A DNA stretch of 64,000 nucleotides, taken from Candidatus Gastranaerophilales bacterium (GTDB lineage Bacteria > Cyanobacteriota > Vampirovibrionia > Gastranaerophilales > Gastranaerophilaceae). Location: contig CALUVV010000002.1 in the NCBI GenBank assembly GCA_944324305.1, positions 62,001 through 126,000 of the forward strand, given 5' to 3'. This document shows positions 32,362 through 41,358 of the stretch, in pieces; position 1 is the first letter of the stretch, and the number at the start of each line of letters is the position of its first letter. The notes under the pieces are model-generated. The model was not told where the DNA came from, did not search any database, and saw nothing but the letters and a program-made list of their open reading frames with translations. A program made the translations under genes and the position numbers.

Positions 32362-34155
32362 TTAATTTTCACCTTGCTGTTTAAGAGTTTCTTCAATTGC
32401 ATCCGCAACGCATTTCATATATTTTTTCTGGTCATAGCTTGACAATAAAGAGTTCGTAATCTCTCCGTTTGCAATATTGCCTATTTCCAGCAAAGATGAA
32501 GTTACACCTTTAGCTGCATTATTAACATATAAATTATCGTGTGTTACATCGGGAGTTAAAGCCATAAAGCCTTTTTGAAGATGTTTATTAATATTTTCCG
32601 ATAACTTTTTATCAATGTCTTTTGTGTAACGTACGGTGCACATTCTTGATTTCGGTTTTTCTTTTGCAGATTCGACATGGACTGAAAGAAAAAGCATATC
32701 GGTTTTATCTGTATCGCTTATTAACTCTCTGAGTTCATCGGAGCCTTTCTTGCCTTCCATAAGGCTTTCAAGGTAATGTTGTTTTGCCATTCCGCCGTTT
32801 CTTACAGCTCCTGACACAAAAACGACATTTGCACCTCTGCTTCTGAGTTCATCCGATAATTTATCAACAAAACTTTGTGCAACGCGCCATTCTTCAATAG
32901 GCATTTCTTTACCTTCGGCATTTTTAACCGATAAAACCGTACCCGGGTCAAAGTAACCGTTATTTTGCTGATAGCCGCCATGACCTGAATTAAGTATTAC
33001 AACTTTACCGTTAAGATCGCCTGTTCCTGTGCTGCCACGTAATTCCGTCATAGCTTCTATTTTTTTTGTTTCTGTATTATAGTTTGGCAAAGGTCTTACG
33101 ATATAAGGATTTTCGACTTTGCTAAAACCTTTATCACGTTTACCGCTGCTTATTGCCCAGCTTTTCAGGGTGCCTGCCGTTACATATTTACCGCTTCCGT
33201 CTTTTATTGAGGTAAGAGTAGCACTTGTAATATCTTCACTGTTACCGCCGTTTGAGGTTTTTAGAACTTCATCGGAAAAATTTTTTCCTTGCGGCTTATA
33301 ATCAGTCATTTCGTTAATCATTTCGTCAAGCTTATCTGTGCTTACCATACCGATAAATTTTTTGAATTCTTTATCCAGTTCGGCTTTAAACTCCTGTCTT
33401 TTAGCGGGTGTAGAAGCGTTAGTCTGCTTTGCCAGATTATCATAAACCGTCATAACCGCATCTTTTCTCAGCTCCTTAGAGCTCATAACTTCCGAACAAA
33501 TTGCATTAATCAAAGATTCATCATTGTCAGTCAATTCATCGTAAGCTTTTATAACTTGTTTAGCGTTTTTTTCATTAATCTGTAAAAATGCTTTGCTGAA
33601 ATCTTCCTTGCCGACAGCTCCGATATTAGAAGAAACAGCATTTCTGATCTGTTCAGCAATTTCATTCGGGGCTGCAGGCTGTTCTTTAGAAATTTCCGTT
33701 TTTTGAGCTGCAGGCTTTTTTACCGCTGCCGTAGTTTTTTGCGTTTCCTTTTGTTTAACAGGCTTTTTCTTAGACGGGTAAACATAGAAATATTCATCTT
33801 TTGACGGCTTATAGTTTTTTGGAAGTCCGTTTAATTTCAACAGTTCTTCCAATGTCATTCCGTTTTGTACGGCAAGATAATTTAAACCTTTTCCGTCAGG
33901 GATTTTAGCGTGAGGAACATTTTTTATAATCTGTCCTTTTACAAGGGTATCTTTAGTAAGCCCTGTCAGATTTTTAAATTCCGACAAAGACATATTAAAC
34001 TTACGGGCAATTGCCGTTAGTCCCTTTTCATCTCCGCTTACGGTAACTATATACTCACCTTTTGCTCTTGCGTCTTTTTTAAGCTTTTCCGTATCAGAAC
34101 TTTCTTTCGTTTCCGTTATAGAATTTGTACCCGTACCTTTTATCTCAAATAACAT
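32362..34155 (-). CDS. LysM-repeat N-acetylmuramoyl-L-alanine amidase (Amidase_3)
   Basis: 597 residues. Two LysM-like modules (GLTAIARKFNMSLSEFKNLTG, LNYLAVQNGMTLEELLKLNG) are followed by a Lys/Thr/Pro linker and a ~170-residue helical region. The C-terminal amidase has the zinc ligands of the family: NSGHGG, Glu in IEEWRVAQ, His in LFLSVHVES, and the catalytic Glu in LLEIGNIAN. It cleaves the amide bond between muramic acid and the stem peptide. Like its partner it has no signal peptide. It is the first gene of the two-gene operon and is preceded by a long terminator hairpin. Confidence 0.87.
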   Translation of the reverse strand: MLFEIKGTGTNSITETKESSDTEKLKKDARAKGEYIVTVSGDEKGLTAIARKFNMSLSEFKNLTGLTKDTLVKGQIIKNVPHAKIPDGKGLNYLAVQNGMTLEELLKLNGLPKNYKPSKDEYFYVYPSKKKPVKQKETQKTTAAVKKPAAQKTEISKEQPAAPNEIAEQIRNAVSSNIGAVGKEDFSKAFLQINEKNAKQVIKAYDELTDNDESLINAICSEVMSSKELRKDAVMTVYDNLAKQTNASTPAKRQEFKAELDKEFKKFIGMVSTDKLDEMINEMTDYKPQGKNFSDEVLKTSNGGNSEDITSATLTSIKDGSGKYVTAGTLKSWAISSGKRDKGFSKVENPYIVRPLPNYNTETKKIEAMTELRGSTGTGDLNGKVVILNSGHGGYQQNNGYFDPGTVLSVKNAEGKEMPIEEWRVAQSFVDKLSDELRSRGANVVFVSGAVRNGGMAKQHYLESLMEGKKGSDELRELISDTDKTDMLFLSVHVESAKEKPKSRMCTVRYTKDIDKKLSENINKHLQKGFMALTPDVTHDNLYVNNAAKGVTSSLLEIGNIANGEITNSLLSSYDQKKYMKCVADAIEETLKQQGEN

Positions 34156-34183
34156 AAATTTCCCATTCTTTTACACACATAAA

Positions 34184-34228
34184 AAATAACGGCATCTTCT
34201 AAAACATTCTTTAGAAAATACCGTTATT
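34184..34228 (-). terminator. Rho-independent terminator of upp
   Basis: A long hairpin of about 18 bp with two mismatches (AAATAACGG...CCGTTATTT, inner TTCTAAA/TTTAGAA), followed by a T-run on the minus strand. Confidence 0.75.
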
Positions 34229-34253
34229 TATTTATATTTGTTAACAATTAAGA

Positions 34254-34904
34254 TTAAGTATTAAAAATTCTGTCGCCGGCATCTCCCATTCCGGGAACGA
34301 TATACCCTTTTTCATTCAGGCATTCGTCAACGGCAGCCGTTATAATTTCAATTTCGGGGTAATGTTTTTGAATATTTTCAATACCCTGCGGTGCCGCAAT
34401 TATACAGATTACTTTAATATTATCAATGGGAATGCCTTTATCGGCATATAATTTAATTGCTTCTATAAGAGAATTTCCCGTTGCAAGCATAGGGTCGGTA
34501 ATATAAATATAAAACTTTTCCGGATTGGGAGCTTCCATAGGAACTTTGTTGTAATACCAGACAGGTTTTAAAGTTTTTTCATCCCTGTACATTCCGATAT
34601 GTCTTATACAAGCCTGAGGGAGAATATCAATTGCTTCATCAGTAAAAATTAAGCCTGCACGCAATATCGGAGAGATAATAAGGTTTATATCAGGATCTAC
34701 CGTTTTTGCCGTAAAAGTCATTAAAGGAGTTGTTACATCTTTATCAACAAGAGGAAGGTTTTTTGCTGCTTCATATAAAAGGCATCTTGTAATCTTTCTG
34801 GTTGCAATTCTTACGCCCTGACTGTCAGTATTTTTGTCGCGCATTGTGCATAAATTTAAAAGAACAACAGGATTATTTATTATTCTGACTTTCTCTTTGT
34901 TCAT
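34254..34904 (-). CDS. upp: Uracil phosphoribosyltransferase
   Basis: Salvages uracil with PRPP to UMP. Signatures: RDKNTDSQGVRIATRKITR, ISPILRAGLIFTDE, HIGMYRDEKTLKPVWYYNK, the PRPP loop YITDPMLATGNSLIEAI and the uracil-binding VPGMGDAGDRIF. The 216 residues are standard. GGAGTT precedes the ATG. The gene begins 32 bp inside the end of the MCE-domain gene, so it is co-transcribed with it; no functional link is obvious. Confidence 0.93.
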   Translation of the reverse strand: MNKEKVRIINNPVVLLNLCTMRDKNTDSQGVRIATRKITRCLLYEAAKNLPLVDKDVTTPLMTFTAKTVDPDINLIISPILRAGLIFTDEAIDILPQACIRHIGMYRDEKTLKPVWYYNKVPMEAPNPEKFYIYITDPMLATGNSLIEAIKLYADKGIPIDNIKVICIIAAPQGIENIQKHYPEIEIITAAVDECLNEKGYIVPGMGDAGDRIFNT

Positions 34905-35505
34905 TTTTAACTCCTTCTTTTCTTATATCCGAAAACTCTTTTATCCATTTATCCAAAAGTGTCATATTGCTTTGTATTTCGACGGTATTAATGCCTTTGC
35001 TCATATCAACGGCACCTGTTTCTTTTGCAAAAAACGATAACTTGGTTGTTATGGAACCTATTTTATCAAACATATCATTCAAAAGACCTAAAGAATCATG
35101 AAGCCTTTTAGGATTTTCAATAACAATTAATTTATTAGAGGCAATACTTTCATCTGTCGGGGGATAAATTTCAAGTGATTTTGACCCGCCCATTCCGTTA
35201 AACTCAACAGTCGCGATTGAGCCTTTAGGTAAAACAACATCTTTATCGGTTATAACAATTTTTAAATAAACATCATTAGCTACAATTTTAACTTTTTCAA
35301 TGTAACCGACCTGAACCCCCATAAATTTTACCGGGGAACCTGCGATTAAACCGTCAACATCAGGCATAAAAAGCTGATAAGTAACAAGTTCTTTTTCCTT
35401 GTGGTAATAATGAATTCTTACACCTGCAATAACCGCACACAATATAAGAAACCAAATCCCGAATTCTAACAAAATATATTTATGAATTCCGTCGAAAATT
35501 TTCAT
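34873..35505 (-). CDS. MCE-domain (MlaD-like) lipid transport protein
   Basis: 210 residues from the ATG at 35505 (MKIFDGIHKYILLEFG). One N-terminal membrane helix (about 9-27) is followed by a single MCE domain (FMPDVDGLIAGSPVKFMGVQVGYIEKVKI, GSIATVEFNGMGGSKSLEIYP), then a short helical tail. MlaD-type proteins shuttle phospholipids between membranes. The permease and ATPase are not nearby; an MlaA-like protein is encoded at 52 kb. The -10 box TATAAT (35517-35512) ends 6 nt before the ATG and no ribosome site is present, so the mRNA is probably leaderless. Confidence 0.88.
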   Translation of the reverse strand: MKIFDGIHKYILLEFGIWFLILCAVIAGVRIHYYHKEKELVTYQLFMPDVDGLIAGSPVKFMGVQVGYIEKVKIVANDVYLKIVITDKDVVLPKGSIATVEFNGMGGSKSLEIYPPTDESIASNKLIVIENPKRLHDSLGLLNDMFDKIGSITTKLSFFAKETGAVDMSKGINTVEIQSNMTLLDKWIKEFSDIRKEGVKNEQRESQNNK

Positions 35506-35511
35506 AAGCCG

Positions 35512-35540
35512 ATTATACAACAATACATGTTTTTTTGCCA
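35512..35540 (-). promoter_or_regulatory. Leaderless-type promoter of the MCE gene
   Basis: On the minus strand: TGGCAA (35540-35535), a 17-bp spacer, TATAAT (35517-35512), then 6 nt and the ATG. The -35 box is poor, the -10 perfect. Confidence 0.5.
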
Positions 35541-35605
35541 CTTGCCAAAAAAGTTTTTGTATTATAGTATAATTATATAAAAAACAAAAAGTGAGGTTTT
35601 AACTT

Positions 35606-35848
35606 ATGATGGATCAGATAATAAGAGTTGCATGGGATTTAAACGAAAATACCGACAACAGATATCAATTAGTTTACGAAATTGCCGAGCTTGCTAAAAA
35701 GCTTGTAGACGAAAATCAGGCTAAAAAAGCTCATGATGATTTTAATTTCGAAGAAAATTTCGATACAACTTATAAGAAAGAAAATCCTGTTGAACATGCA
35801 ATTATGGTTAAAGCGGCAGAAGCTGATGACGACCGCTTAGTAGGTTAG
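35606..35848 (+). CDS. rpoZ: Probable RNA polymerase omega subunit
   Basis: An 80-residue protein. The order DNRYQLVYEIAELAKKLVDE, then PVEHAIMVKAAEADDDRL, matches the omega pattern (R-Y-x-LV-x-x-A-x-x-A-K, then P-V-x-x-A), with a longer insertion between the helices than usual. Omega helps assemble the beta-prime subunit. Sequence similarity is modest, so a different small helical protein is possible. GTGAGG precedes the ATG by 9 nt. It is divergent from the MCE gene and followed by a perfect terminator. Confidence 0.6.
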   Translation: MMDQIIRVAWDLNENTDNRYQLVYEIAELAKKLVDENQAKKAHDDFNFEENFDTTYKKENPVEHAIMVKAAEADDDRLVG

Positions 35849-35881
35849 TGCGGGAAAGCACATCCGTATACGGTTTATTAT

Positions 35882-35909
35882 AAAAAGTTAGAGTTAACTC
35901 TAACTTTTT
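35882..35909 (+). terminator. Rho-independent terminator
   Basis: A perfect 28-nt palindrome with core GTTAGAGTT and a closing T-run, downstream of the omega-like gene. Confidence 0.8.
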
Positions 35910-35928
35910 TAGTGAAAAGGGGTATTAT

Positions 35929-36729
35929 ATGCAGAAAACAATTGAATTTATCAATGAAAAAACAAACAATTTTAAACCTGAAACCGGTATTATATTAGGG
36001 TCGGGATTAGGAGAACTTGCCGATGAATACTGCGATTTTGCCATTCCTTATAATGACATCCCTGATTTTATAAAGTCAACGGTGCACGGTCATAAAGGCA
36101 GACTTGTTTTTTCGGAAATTCAGGATAAAAAAATTGTTATGATGCAGGGAAGAAACCATTTTTACGAAGGACATTCAATGCGTGAAATAACTTATCCCGT
36201 TAAGGTTATGAAAGCTCTCGGAGTTAAAACGCTTATTCTTACGAACGCAGCAGGAGCGGTAAATGAAAGTTTTAAACCGGCTGATTTAATGCTTATAACC
36301 GACCACATAAACAATATGGGCTCCAATCCTTTAATAGGTCCGAATGATGATGCGCTCGGCGAACGTTTCCCCGATATGACGGAAGTCTATAAAAAAACAT
36401 TAATCACAACTGCCGAAAAATGTGCGAATAAGCTCGGAATTGAGGTTAAAAAAGGCGTATACTGGGCAAATTCCGGTCCCTCTTATGAAACTCCCGCAGA
36501 AATTAAAATGATAAGAAAACTCGGAGGAGATGCAGTCGGAATGTCAACTGTTCCCGAAGCAACAGTTGCAAATTACTGCGGAATGAACGTGCTCGGCATA
36601 AGCTGTATTACAAACGCAGCAAGCTCGGATACAAGCGGAAAGCTTTCTCATGAAGAAGTTATTGAAGCTGCAGACAGCGCAAAAGCAAAGTTTAAATCTT
36701 TAATATTGGAAATTCTCAAAAATATATAG
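35929..36729 (+). CDS. punA: Purine nucleoside phosphorylase (type I, trimeric)
   Basis: Cleaves inosine and guanosine with phosphate to base plus ribose-1-phosphate. Signatures: GIILGSGLGELADEY, VHGHKGRLVF, MQGRNHFYEGHSMREITYPVKVM, LILTNAAGAVN, WANSGPSYETPAEI, GMSTVPE and ISCITNAASS. The 266 residues match the family. AAAAGGGG precedes the ATG. It is a single-gene unit between two terminators. With upp at 34.2 kb it gives this region nucleobase salvage capacity. Confidence 0.95.
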   Translation: MQKTIEFINEKTNNFKPETGIILGSGLGELADEYCDFAIPYNDIPDFIKSTVHGHKGRLVFSEIQDKKIVMMQGRNHFYEGHSMREITYPVKVMKALGVKTLILTNAAGAVNESFKPADLMLITDHINNMGSNPLIGPNDDALGERFPDMTEVYKKTLITTAEKCANKLGIEVKKGVYWANSGPSYETPAEIKMIRKLGGDAVGMSTVPEATVANYCGMNVLGISCITNAASSDTSGKLSHEEVIEAADSAKAKFKSLILEILKNI

Positions 36730-36732
36730 CAA

Positions 36733-36754
36733 AAAGCCCGCAGATGCGGGCTTT
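36733..36754 (+). terminator. Rho-independent terminator of punA
   Basis: AAAGCCCGC and GCGGGCTTT around a 4-nt loop, followed by CTTTCTTT. It may also serve the convergent gene at 36778. Confidence 0.8.
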
Positions 36755-36777
36755 CTTTCTTCAATATGTATTATTAT

Positions 36778-37512
36778 TTATGATTTTTTGTTTCCGCAGC
36801 ATAAATATGTAACAGCTCCGAGTACGGCCGCTCCAACGGCGCCATAGATTAATGCAGCTTTACCCTGAATACTTTTTGCCGCTTTTTTAATTGCTTTTCC
36901 CATTCCTTCTTCACAGTCAACAAACTGTTTTTTACTGCTGTCCCAGAACTGTTCGAAAAGATTTTTGGCAACTTTTCTATTTAGTTCGTCTCCTTCATTT
37001 TTTATTGCCTGTTTTATTTCATCAAGTGATTTACCTGCATATTGTTTATCAAAATTTTCACTTACAACTTGTTTCAGTTCTTCATAATTTGATGTTTTAC
37101 GAACTTTATCCGCATATTCGGGAGATGCCTGAATTCCCAATGCTTCAAAATTTTCCGACAAATGCTCTGTAATACCCTTGAATGTTTCAAAATCAACATC
37201 TTTTGAACCTTCAAATATTTTATTTACAAATCCGTTTTTTAATTCATCCACAGTTTTTGCATTTGCAACTAAATCCCTGTAGCCTTTAAATTCTTTTTCC
37301 AAAGCTTTCGTTAATTCTTTTTCTTCAGGTGACATTGCTTCTTTAATATTTTTGTCCATTTTCTTTATAAAACTGTCGGTCGGTGCGCCGTCTTTTAAAT
37401 ACGGTTTTGAATACCATCCTGCAGCCGCGCCCGCGCCTCCGCCGGCTAATGCTGCTGCCGATGTATATAACCCTGTATTACTGTTGGATCCGTTTACACT
37501 TTCTACTGCCAT
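36778..37512 (-). CDS. Membrane-anchored helical protein of unknown function
   Basis: 244 residues, family not recognised. A Gly/Ala-rich hydrophobic stretch lies at about 16-33 (TSAAALAGGGAGAAAGW), followed by a long charged helical middle. A C-terminal membrane segment (ALIYGAVGAAVLGAVTYLCCG) ends in two cysteines, suggesting tail anchoring. A similar Gly/Ala anchor style occurs in the divergent gene at 37790. The gene's upstream region holds a pentanucleotide repeat (ATCCT x4) about 80 nt before the ATG, which could modulate expression. Confidence 0.75.
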   Translation of the reverse strand: MAVESVNGSNSNTGLYTSAAALAGGGAGAAAGWYSKPYLKDGAPTDSFIKKMDKNIKEAMSPEEKELTKALEKEFKGYRDLVANAKTVDELKNGFVNKIFEGSKDVDFETFKGITEHLSENFEALGIQASPEYADKVRKTSNYEELKQVVSENFDKQYAGKSLDEIKQAIKNEGDELNRKVAKNLFEQFWDSSKKQFVDCEEGMGKAIKKAAKSIQGKAALIYGAVGAAVLGAVTYLCCGNKKS

Positions 37513-37592
37513 AATCTTTTACCTTTCTTTAATTGCTGCTACACAAATAATTAAAGAATAAACAGTCGAAAATGTTGCTATGGGCGCATCGC

Positions 37593-37614
37593 ATCCTATC
37601 CTATCCTATCCTAT
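37593..37614. repeat. Pentanucleotide tandem repeat (ATCCT x4 plus AT)
   Basis: Four perfect ATCCT units in the 277-bp region between divergent genes starting at 37512 (minus) and 37790 (plus). Unit-number changes would alter promoter or operator spacing without touching a reading frame. Confidence 0.85.
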
Positions 37615-37789
37615 GAGACAGTATAACTGAATTTCAGACATTTTAAAATTCAACTTTACATTTTGTTACAAGTAAAGACAAACATCACATTCTACATTTT
37701 TGTTAAATACTGTAAATTTTGTATATACTCACACTTGTCAAAAAATTTTGTTCAGTTAAAAATACATGACGGGAAGGAAAAATAAAGAT

Positions 37790-40288
37790 ATGTTAGTAGG
37801 AAAAAGATTAACTTACGATGTGGTGAAGCAGCGACAGAAGTCAACCGGAGAATTATCTCCAAAACATGTTCCTCTTTCTTCCGAGTTCATGTCCTTAAAA
37901 AATAATATAAACGAGAGACCTTTAAAAAGTATTTCAACCGATTTATCTTTTAAAGGTCTTTCTTTTAGGGGAGAAAATAAACCCGCCCCGAAAGACGATA
38001 AAATGAAACCCCTGCTTTATACTGTCGGAGCATTAATTGCAACGGGACTTGCTTTAAGATTTGCTCCGAGTTACAAAAAAGCGGGTGAATACAGCGTTAA
38101 CGAATTTTTGCAATTTGCAAAAAAACATACGGGTATTCAAAAAATTTCCGAAACAGGAGAAAAAATTGAAACCTCAATAGGGCAGGAATTGTATGAAAGC
38201 ATCAGAGATTCCAAACTTACCAAAAATATGGTTGAAATAGACGGTGACAAAATCACTTTTCACAAAAAAACCATACCGCAATTAATTTGGGACGGATTGA
38301 TTTATCCGGTTAAAATTTTACCCGCCGATATTCTCAACGGGATTGTAACACTGGCAGGAAAAATAAAACCTTTCAAAGGCTGGGCGGAAAAAACACTTCA
38401 GCAGCCGTTCTTCAAATCTATAAGACAACGCTCAAAAGTTGATGCAAAAGTAAACTCTCTACGCGGACTTTTTGAAACAATGAAGGATTTGAAAGGCAAA
38501 CCTGAAGAAGAAATTGCATCAAAAGTATTCCAACGCTCGGTAAAAATGTTTGACCCGAAAACAGGCAACTACGATACGAAACATGAACGATCCTTAAATC
38601 GTTTAGTTTCAGGGCTTCCGCCCGCAATATTCCTTGCAAACGATGCTTATAACTTATCACGTATGATGGATGATGATAAAAATTCCGCATCTCACGAACA
38701 AAAAGTAAGGTTTAAGCAGGAAATGGCAAGAATAGGTTTTAATGCATACATAACCCTTGTAACATTAGGTGCATTAAATAAATATATTAATAATTCAAAA
38801 ATGGGTATTATGCTTATGACAGCATTAACAACCCTTACAACAGAAGCATTCTCCCGTGTAATCAACGGTAAACATATTACAAGACTTACACCTGAAGAAG
38901 CCAGAGCGGAAAATGAAAAAAATCACGCTCCCGAAGCTGAAATTAAACCTGATTTATCGTTTAAAGCATCAGAAAATAAAAAAGAAGATAAAGAAAAAGC
39001 ACAAAAACCGCTTCTGTCGCTTGACACAGTATTGAAAGCAGTAGGATTGATTATCGGCGGAGGTTTTGCGGTAAAAGGCTTAAGAAAAATTCCTGCAATT
39101 GAAAAATCCTGGAAAGGCTTCTCGGGCTTCTTTAAAAAACATTATTCGGATATTACTCAAATAAAAGATTACAGAATTTCTCAGGAGAAATTTAACGAAA
39201 TAACAAATGTTCTTGACAAAAACGGATTTAATAACCTCGCGCAAGAATACAGAAATATTGCAAAAACCGCTGCAAATGAGGACGGTACAATAAGCCTCGG
39301 CGCAAGAGACAAGAAAACCAAACCGATTGTTGACTTTTTCCTTGCTCCTTTCAGATTTGTATGGAAATACGGAACACTCCCTTATACATTCATCGATGAC
39401 GCAATTAAATCATTAGGCAAAAAATCAAGCTTCTTAAAATTAGATATTAAAGATAAGAACACTCTTAAATCTATTGTAAATAATTATGCAAAAGAAAAAA
39501 ATATAGCAGATACAAAAAATCTTGAAGATTTTATTCAAAAAGTTTCAAGCGGAAAAATCGCAAAAGATACAAAACTTTCAGCTGATGAAATCGATCTTTT
39601 AAGAAGAATTTCAAATGTATCTTCTCTTGCAAAAAGTATTGAAAATATTGGTCATCAGGCTGCCAAGAAAAATTTAGCGCCAAAAGAATTCCAATCTTAT
39701 GTAAAAGATAATATACTTAAATCGTTTAACGTAGACACAATGTCTAACGTATCTAACAGTGAACTTTCAAATATGGCAAAAACAGCAGCACTCGCTGCTA
39801 CAATATGGTTCCTGATGACAGACAACTACAACATGGTTATGCTGAAATCAAACGGTAACGATGTTGAAGGTGCCAAAACCAAATTTAAAGAAAGATTTGT
39901 TCAGGAAGGTTCGAGATTATTCTATCAAACTCTGTTGATTGACTTATTTAACAGTACATTCAGCAAACAATACCACCAATCTCTATTTGGTATGAGCTGG
40001 ATTACATTTACGAATACTACAATCGGAGAATGGCTGACCAGAAAATCAGTAGGTGTTCCTGTAGGCACGCATTCACGCGACCAGCTTATAGAACTGGAAG
40101 AAAAACAAAATAATGCAAAAGGTTTCACAAGAAAATACTATGACTTTATGAAACGCCTGACAGGCAAACGTTCTATAAAAACTTATGAAGTTGCTCCTAA
40201 AAACGCACCGAAATCATCAGAACAAAAAACTGTACAAGAAATAAATTTCACAAATAATAGTACATTTAACAAATTGATTAAAGGATAA
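37790..40288 (+). CDS. Large lineage-specific membrane protein with internal duplication
   Basis: 832 residues from ATG 37790 (MLVGKRLTYD); the frame extends 8 codons further but only this start has GGAAGGA upstream, though at ~11 nt. An ~85-residue soluble N-terminus ends in LSFKGLSFRG. Two halves then repeat a layout: F-x-G-like motif, basic linker, membrane segment (PLLYTVGALIATGLAL / LLSLDTVLKAVGLIIGGGFAV), helical domain, amphipathic WDGLIYPVKILPADIL / PFRFVWKYGTLPYTFID, and further hydrophobic helices. Family not recognised. It forms an operon with the small membrane gene 4 bp downstream. A role in the cell envelope is the most that can be said. Confidence 0.8.
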   Translation: MLVGKRLTYDVVKQRQKSTGELSPKHVPLSSEFMSLKNNINERPLKSISTDLSFKGLSFRGENKPAPKDDKMKPLLYTVGALIATGLALRFAPSYKKAGEYSVNEFLQFAKKHTGIQKISETGEKIETSIGQELYESIRDSKLTKNMVEIDGDKITFHKKTIPQLIWDGLIYPVKILPADILNGIVTLAGKIKPFKGWAEKTLQQPFFKSIRQRSKVDAKVNSLRGLFETMKDLKGKPEEEIASKVFQRSVKMFDPKTGNYDTKHERSLNRLVSGLPPAIFLANDAYNLSRMMDDDKNSASHEQKVRFKQEMARIGFNAYITLVTLGALNKYINNSKMGIMLMTALTTLTTEAFSRVINGKHITRLTPEEARAENEKNHAPEAEIKPDLSFKASENKKEDKEKAQKPLLSLDTVLKAVGLIIGGGFAVKGLRKIPAIEKSWKGFSGFFKKHYSDITQIKDYRISQEKFNEITNVLDKNGFNNLAQEYRNIAKTAANEDGTISLGARDKKTKPIVDFFLAPFRFVWKYGTLPYTFIDDAIKSLGKKSSFLKLDIKDKNTLKSIVNNYAKEKNIADTKNLEDFIQKVSSGKIAKDTKLSADEIDLLRRISNVSSLAKSIENIGHQAAKKNLAPKEFQSYVKDNILKSFNVDTMSNVSNSELSNMAKTAALAATIWFLMTDNYNMVMLKSNGNDVEGAKTKFKERFVQEGSRLFYQTLLIDLFNSTFSKQYHQSLFGMSWITFTNTTIGEWLTRKSVGVPVGTHSRDQLIELEEKQNNAKGFTRKYYDFMKRLTGKRSIKTYEVAPKNAPKSSEQKTVQEINFTNNSTFNKLIKG

Positions 40289-40292
40289 TTAA

Positions 40293-40706
40293 ATGATTTC
40301 AGCAGTTAGTCCATCCGATAATAATAAACGCAACATAATTCTTGCATCTGCCGGCGGCATCGCCTGGGGCGGGAAAGAAGTATATAATACATTTTCAAAA
40401 ATTAAAGACAGCAAAGAAACTTACAAAAACTTGATGATTGGATTTTATTACGGTCATGAAAAAAGTTTTGAAAAAGATTTAAGAAAACAAAATATCCCTG
40501 AACTTGAAATAAAAAACAGTACAGATAATTACAAAAAAATTCGTAAACAGCAGATTGAAAAATTCAAATCCGACTGTCGGACAAATATACAAAAAATAAA
40601 AAAATACGCACCTTTTAAAGTTTCTGCAAAAATTATCGGCGGTGCCGCAATAGGCTTAGGTATAAGCTATTGTATTTCTTATATTAATAAACATTTACAA
40701 AAATAA
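40293..40706 (+). CDS. Small membrane protein, partner of the 832-residue protein
   Basis: 137 residues, not recognised. A weakly hydrophobic Gly/Ala segment near 14-28 (IILASAGGIAWGG) and a clearer one near 112-130 (AKIIGGAAIGLGISYCISYI) flank a basic helical middle (KKIRKQQIEKFKSD). It starts 4 bp after the stop of the large membrane protein gene and probably acts with it. It is convergent with plsY. Confidence 0.7.
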   Translation: MISAVSPSDNNKRNIILASAGGIAWGGKEVYNTFSKIKDSKETYKNLMIGFYYGHEKSFEKDLRKQNIPELEIKNSTDNYKKIRKQQIEKFKSDCRTNIQKIKKYAPFKVSAKIIGGAAIGLGISYCISYINKHLQK

Positions 40707-40713
40707 TTATATG

Positions 40714-41319
40714 TTATCTCACCTTATTTTCTTCGCCTTTGATAAGTCTTTGAATATTCGAACGGTGAAGCCAGATAATATACAAAGCCCCCAGAGTGCA
40801 ATAGCATATATATGCGGCAGGAGCTTTAAAAGCCCACATTATAAAAGGCGAAAGAGAAAGAGCAATAATTGAACCTACAGAAACATATCTTGTAAAAAAT
40901 GTTATTACAGCCCAAACAGCGGCAATAATTAATCCAACCTGCCAGTTTAGTGCCAAAATTGTGCCTACACCTGATGCTACGGATTTTCCGCCCGTAAATT
41001 TTAAAAATACAGATTTGCTGTGGCCGAGAATTACTGCAACCGCGGCTAAAACAGGCAAAAGTCCTATTCCGGTAAAGGATTTAGCAAACATTGCAGCAAG
41101 AACAACAGGAAGCGCGCCTTTAAACGCATCAAGAAGCAATGTTATAAAGAACCATTTTTTACCCATAACTCTTTTGACATTTGTAGCTCCCGTAGAACCT
41201 GAACCGATAGTTCTGATATCCTGCCCCGTAAAAGCTTTTACAATAATATACCCTGTAGGTATTGAACCTATAATATAAGCACTTATAACTACAGCCAGCA
41301 ATTCAAATATTTTTTCCAT
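40714..41319 (-). CDS. plsY: Acyl-phosphate glycerol-3-phosphate acyltransferase PlsY
   Basis: Integral membrane enzyme that transfers acyl groups from acyl phosphate to glycerol-3-phosphate, the first step of phospholipid synthesis. The start at 41319 (MEKIFELL) has AGGAGAG upstream. Signatures: GSIPTGYIIVKAFTGQDIRTIGSGSTGATNV, LDAFKGALPV, ILGHSKSVFLKFTGGKSVASGVG, and the C-terminal HRSNIQRLIKGEE. It has about five membrane helices; 201 residues is standard. Confidence 0.95.
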   Translation of the reverse strand: MEKIFELLAVVISAYIIGSIPTGYIIVKAFTGQDIRTIGSGSTGATNVKRVMGKKWFFITLLLDAFKGALPVVLAAMFAKSFTGIGLLPVLAAVAVILGHSKSVFLKFTGGKSVASGVGTILALNWQVGLIIAAVWAVITFFTRYVSVGSIIALSLSPFIMWAFKAPAAYICYCTLGALYIIWLHRSNIQRLIKGEENKVR

Positions 41320-41358
41320 AATTTCTTCTCTCCTGTAAAACAAATTATATCAGGGACG

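Noticed and set aside
31072-34155. Prophage lysis cassette
   Set aside because: No holin, capsid, tail or integrase gene nearby, and flanking genes are ordinary chromosomal ones.
37593-37614. Repeat considered as a CRISPR remnant
   Set aside because: The unit is only 5 bp with no spacers; no array-like structure or cas gene exists in the window.
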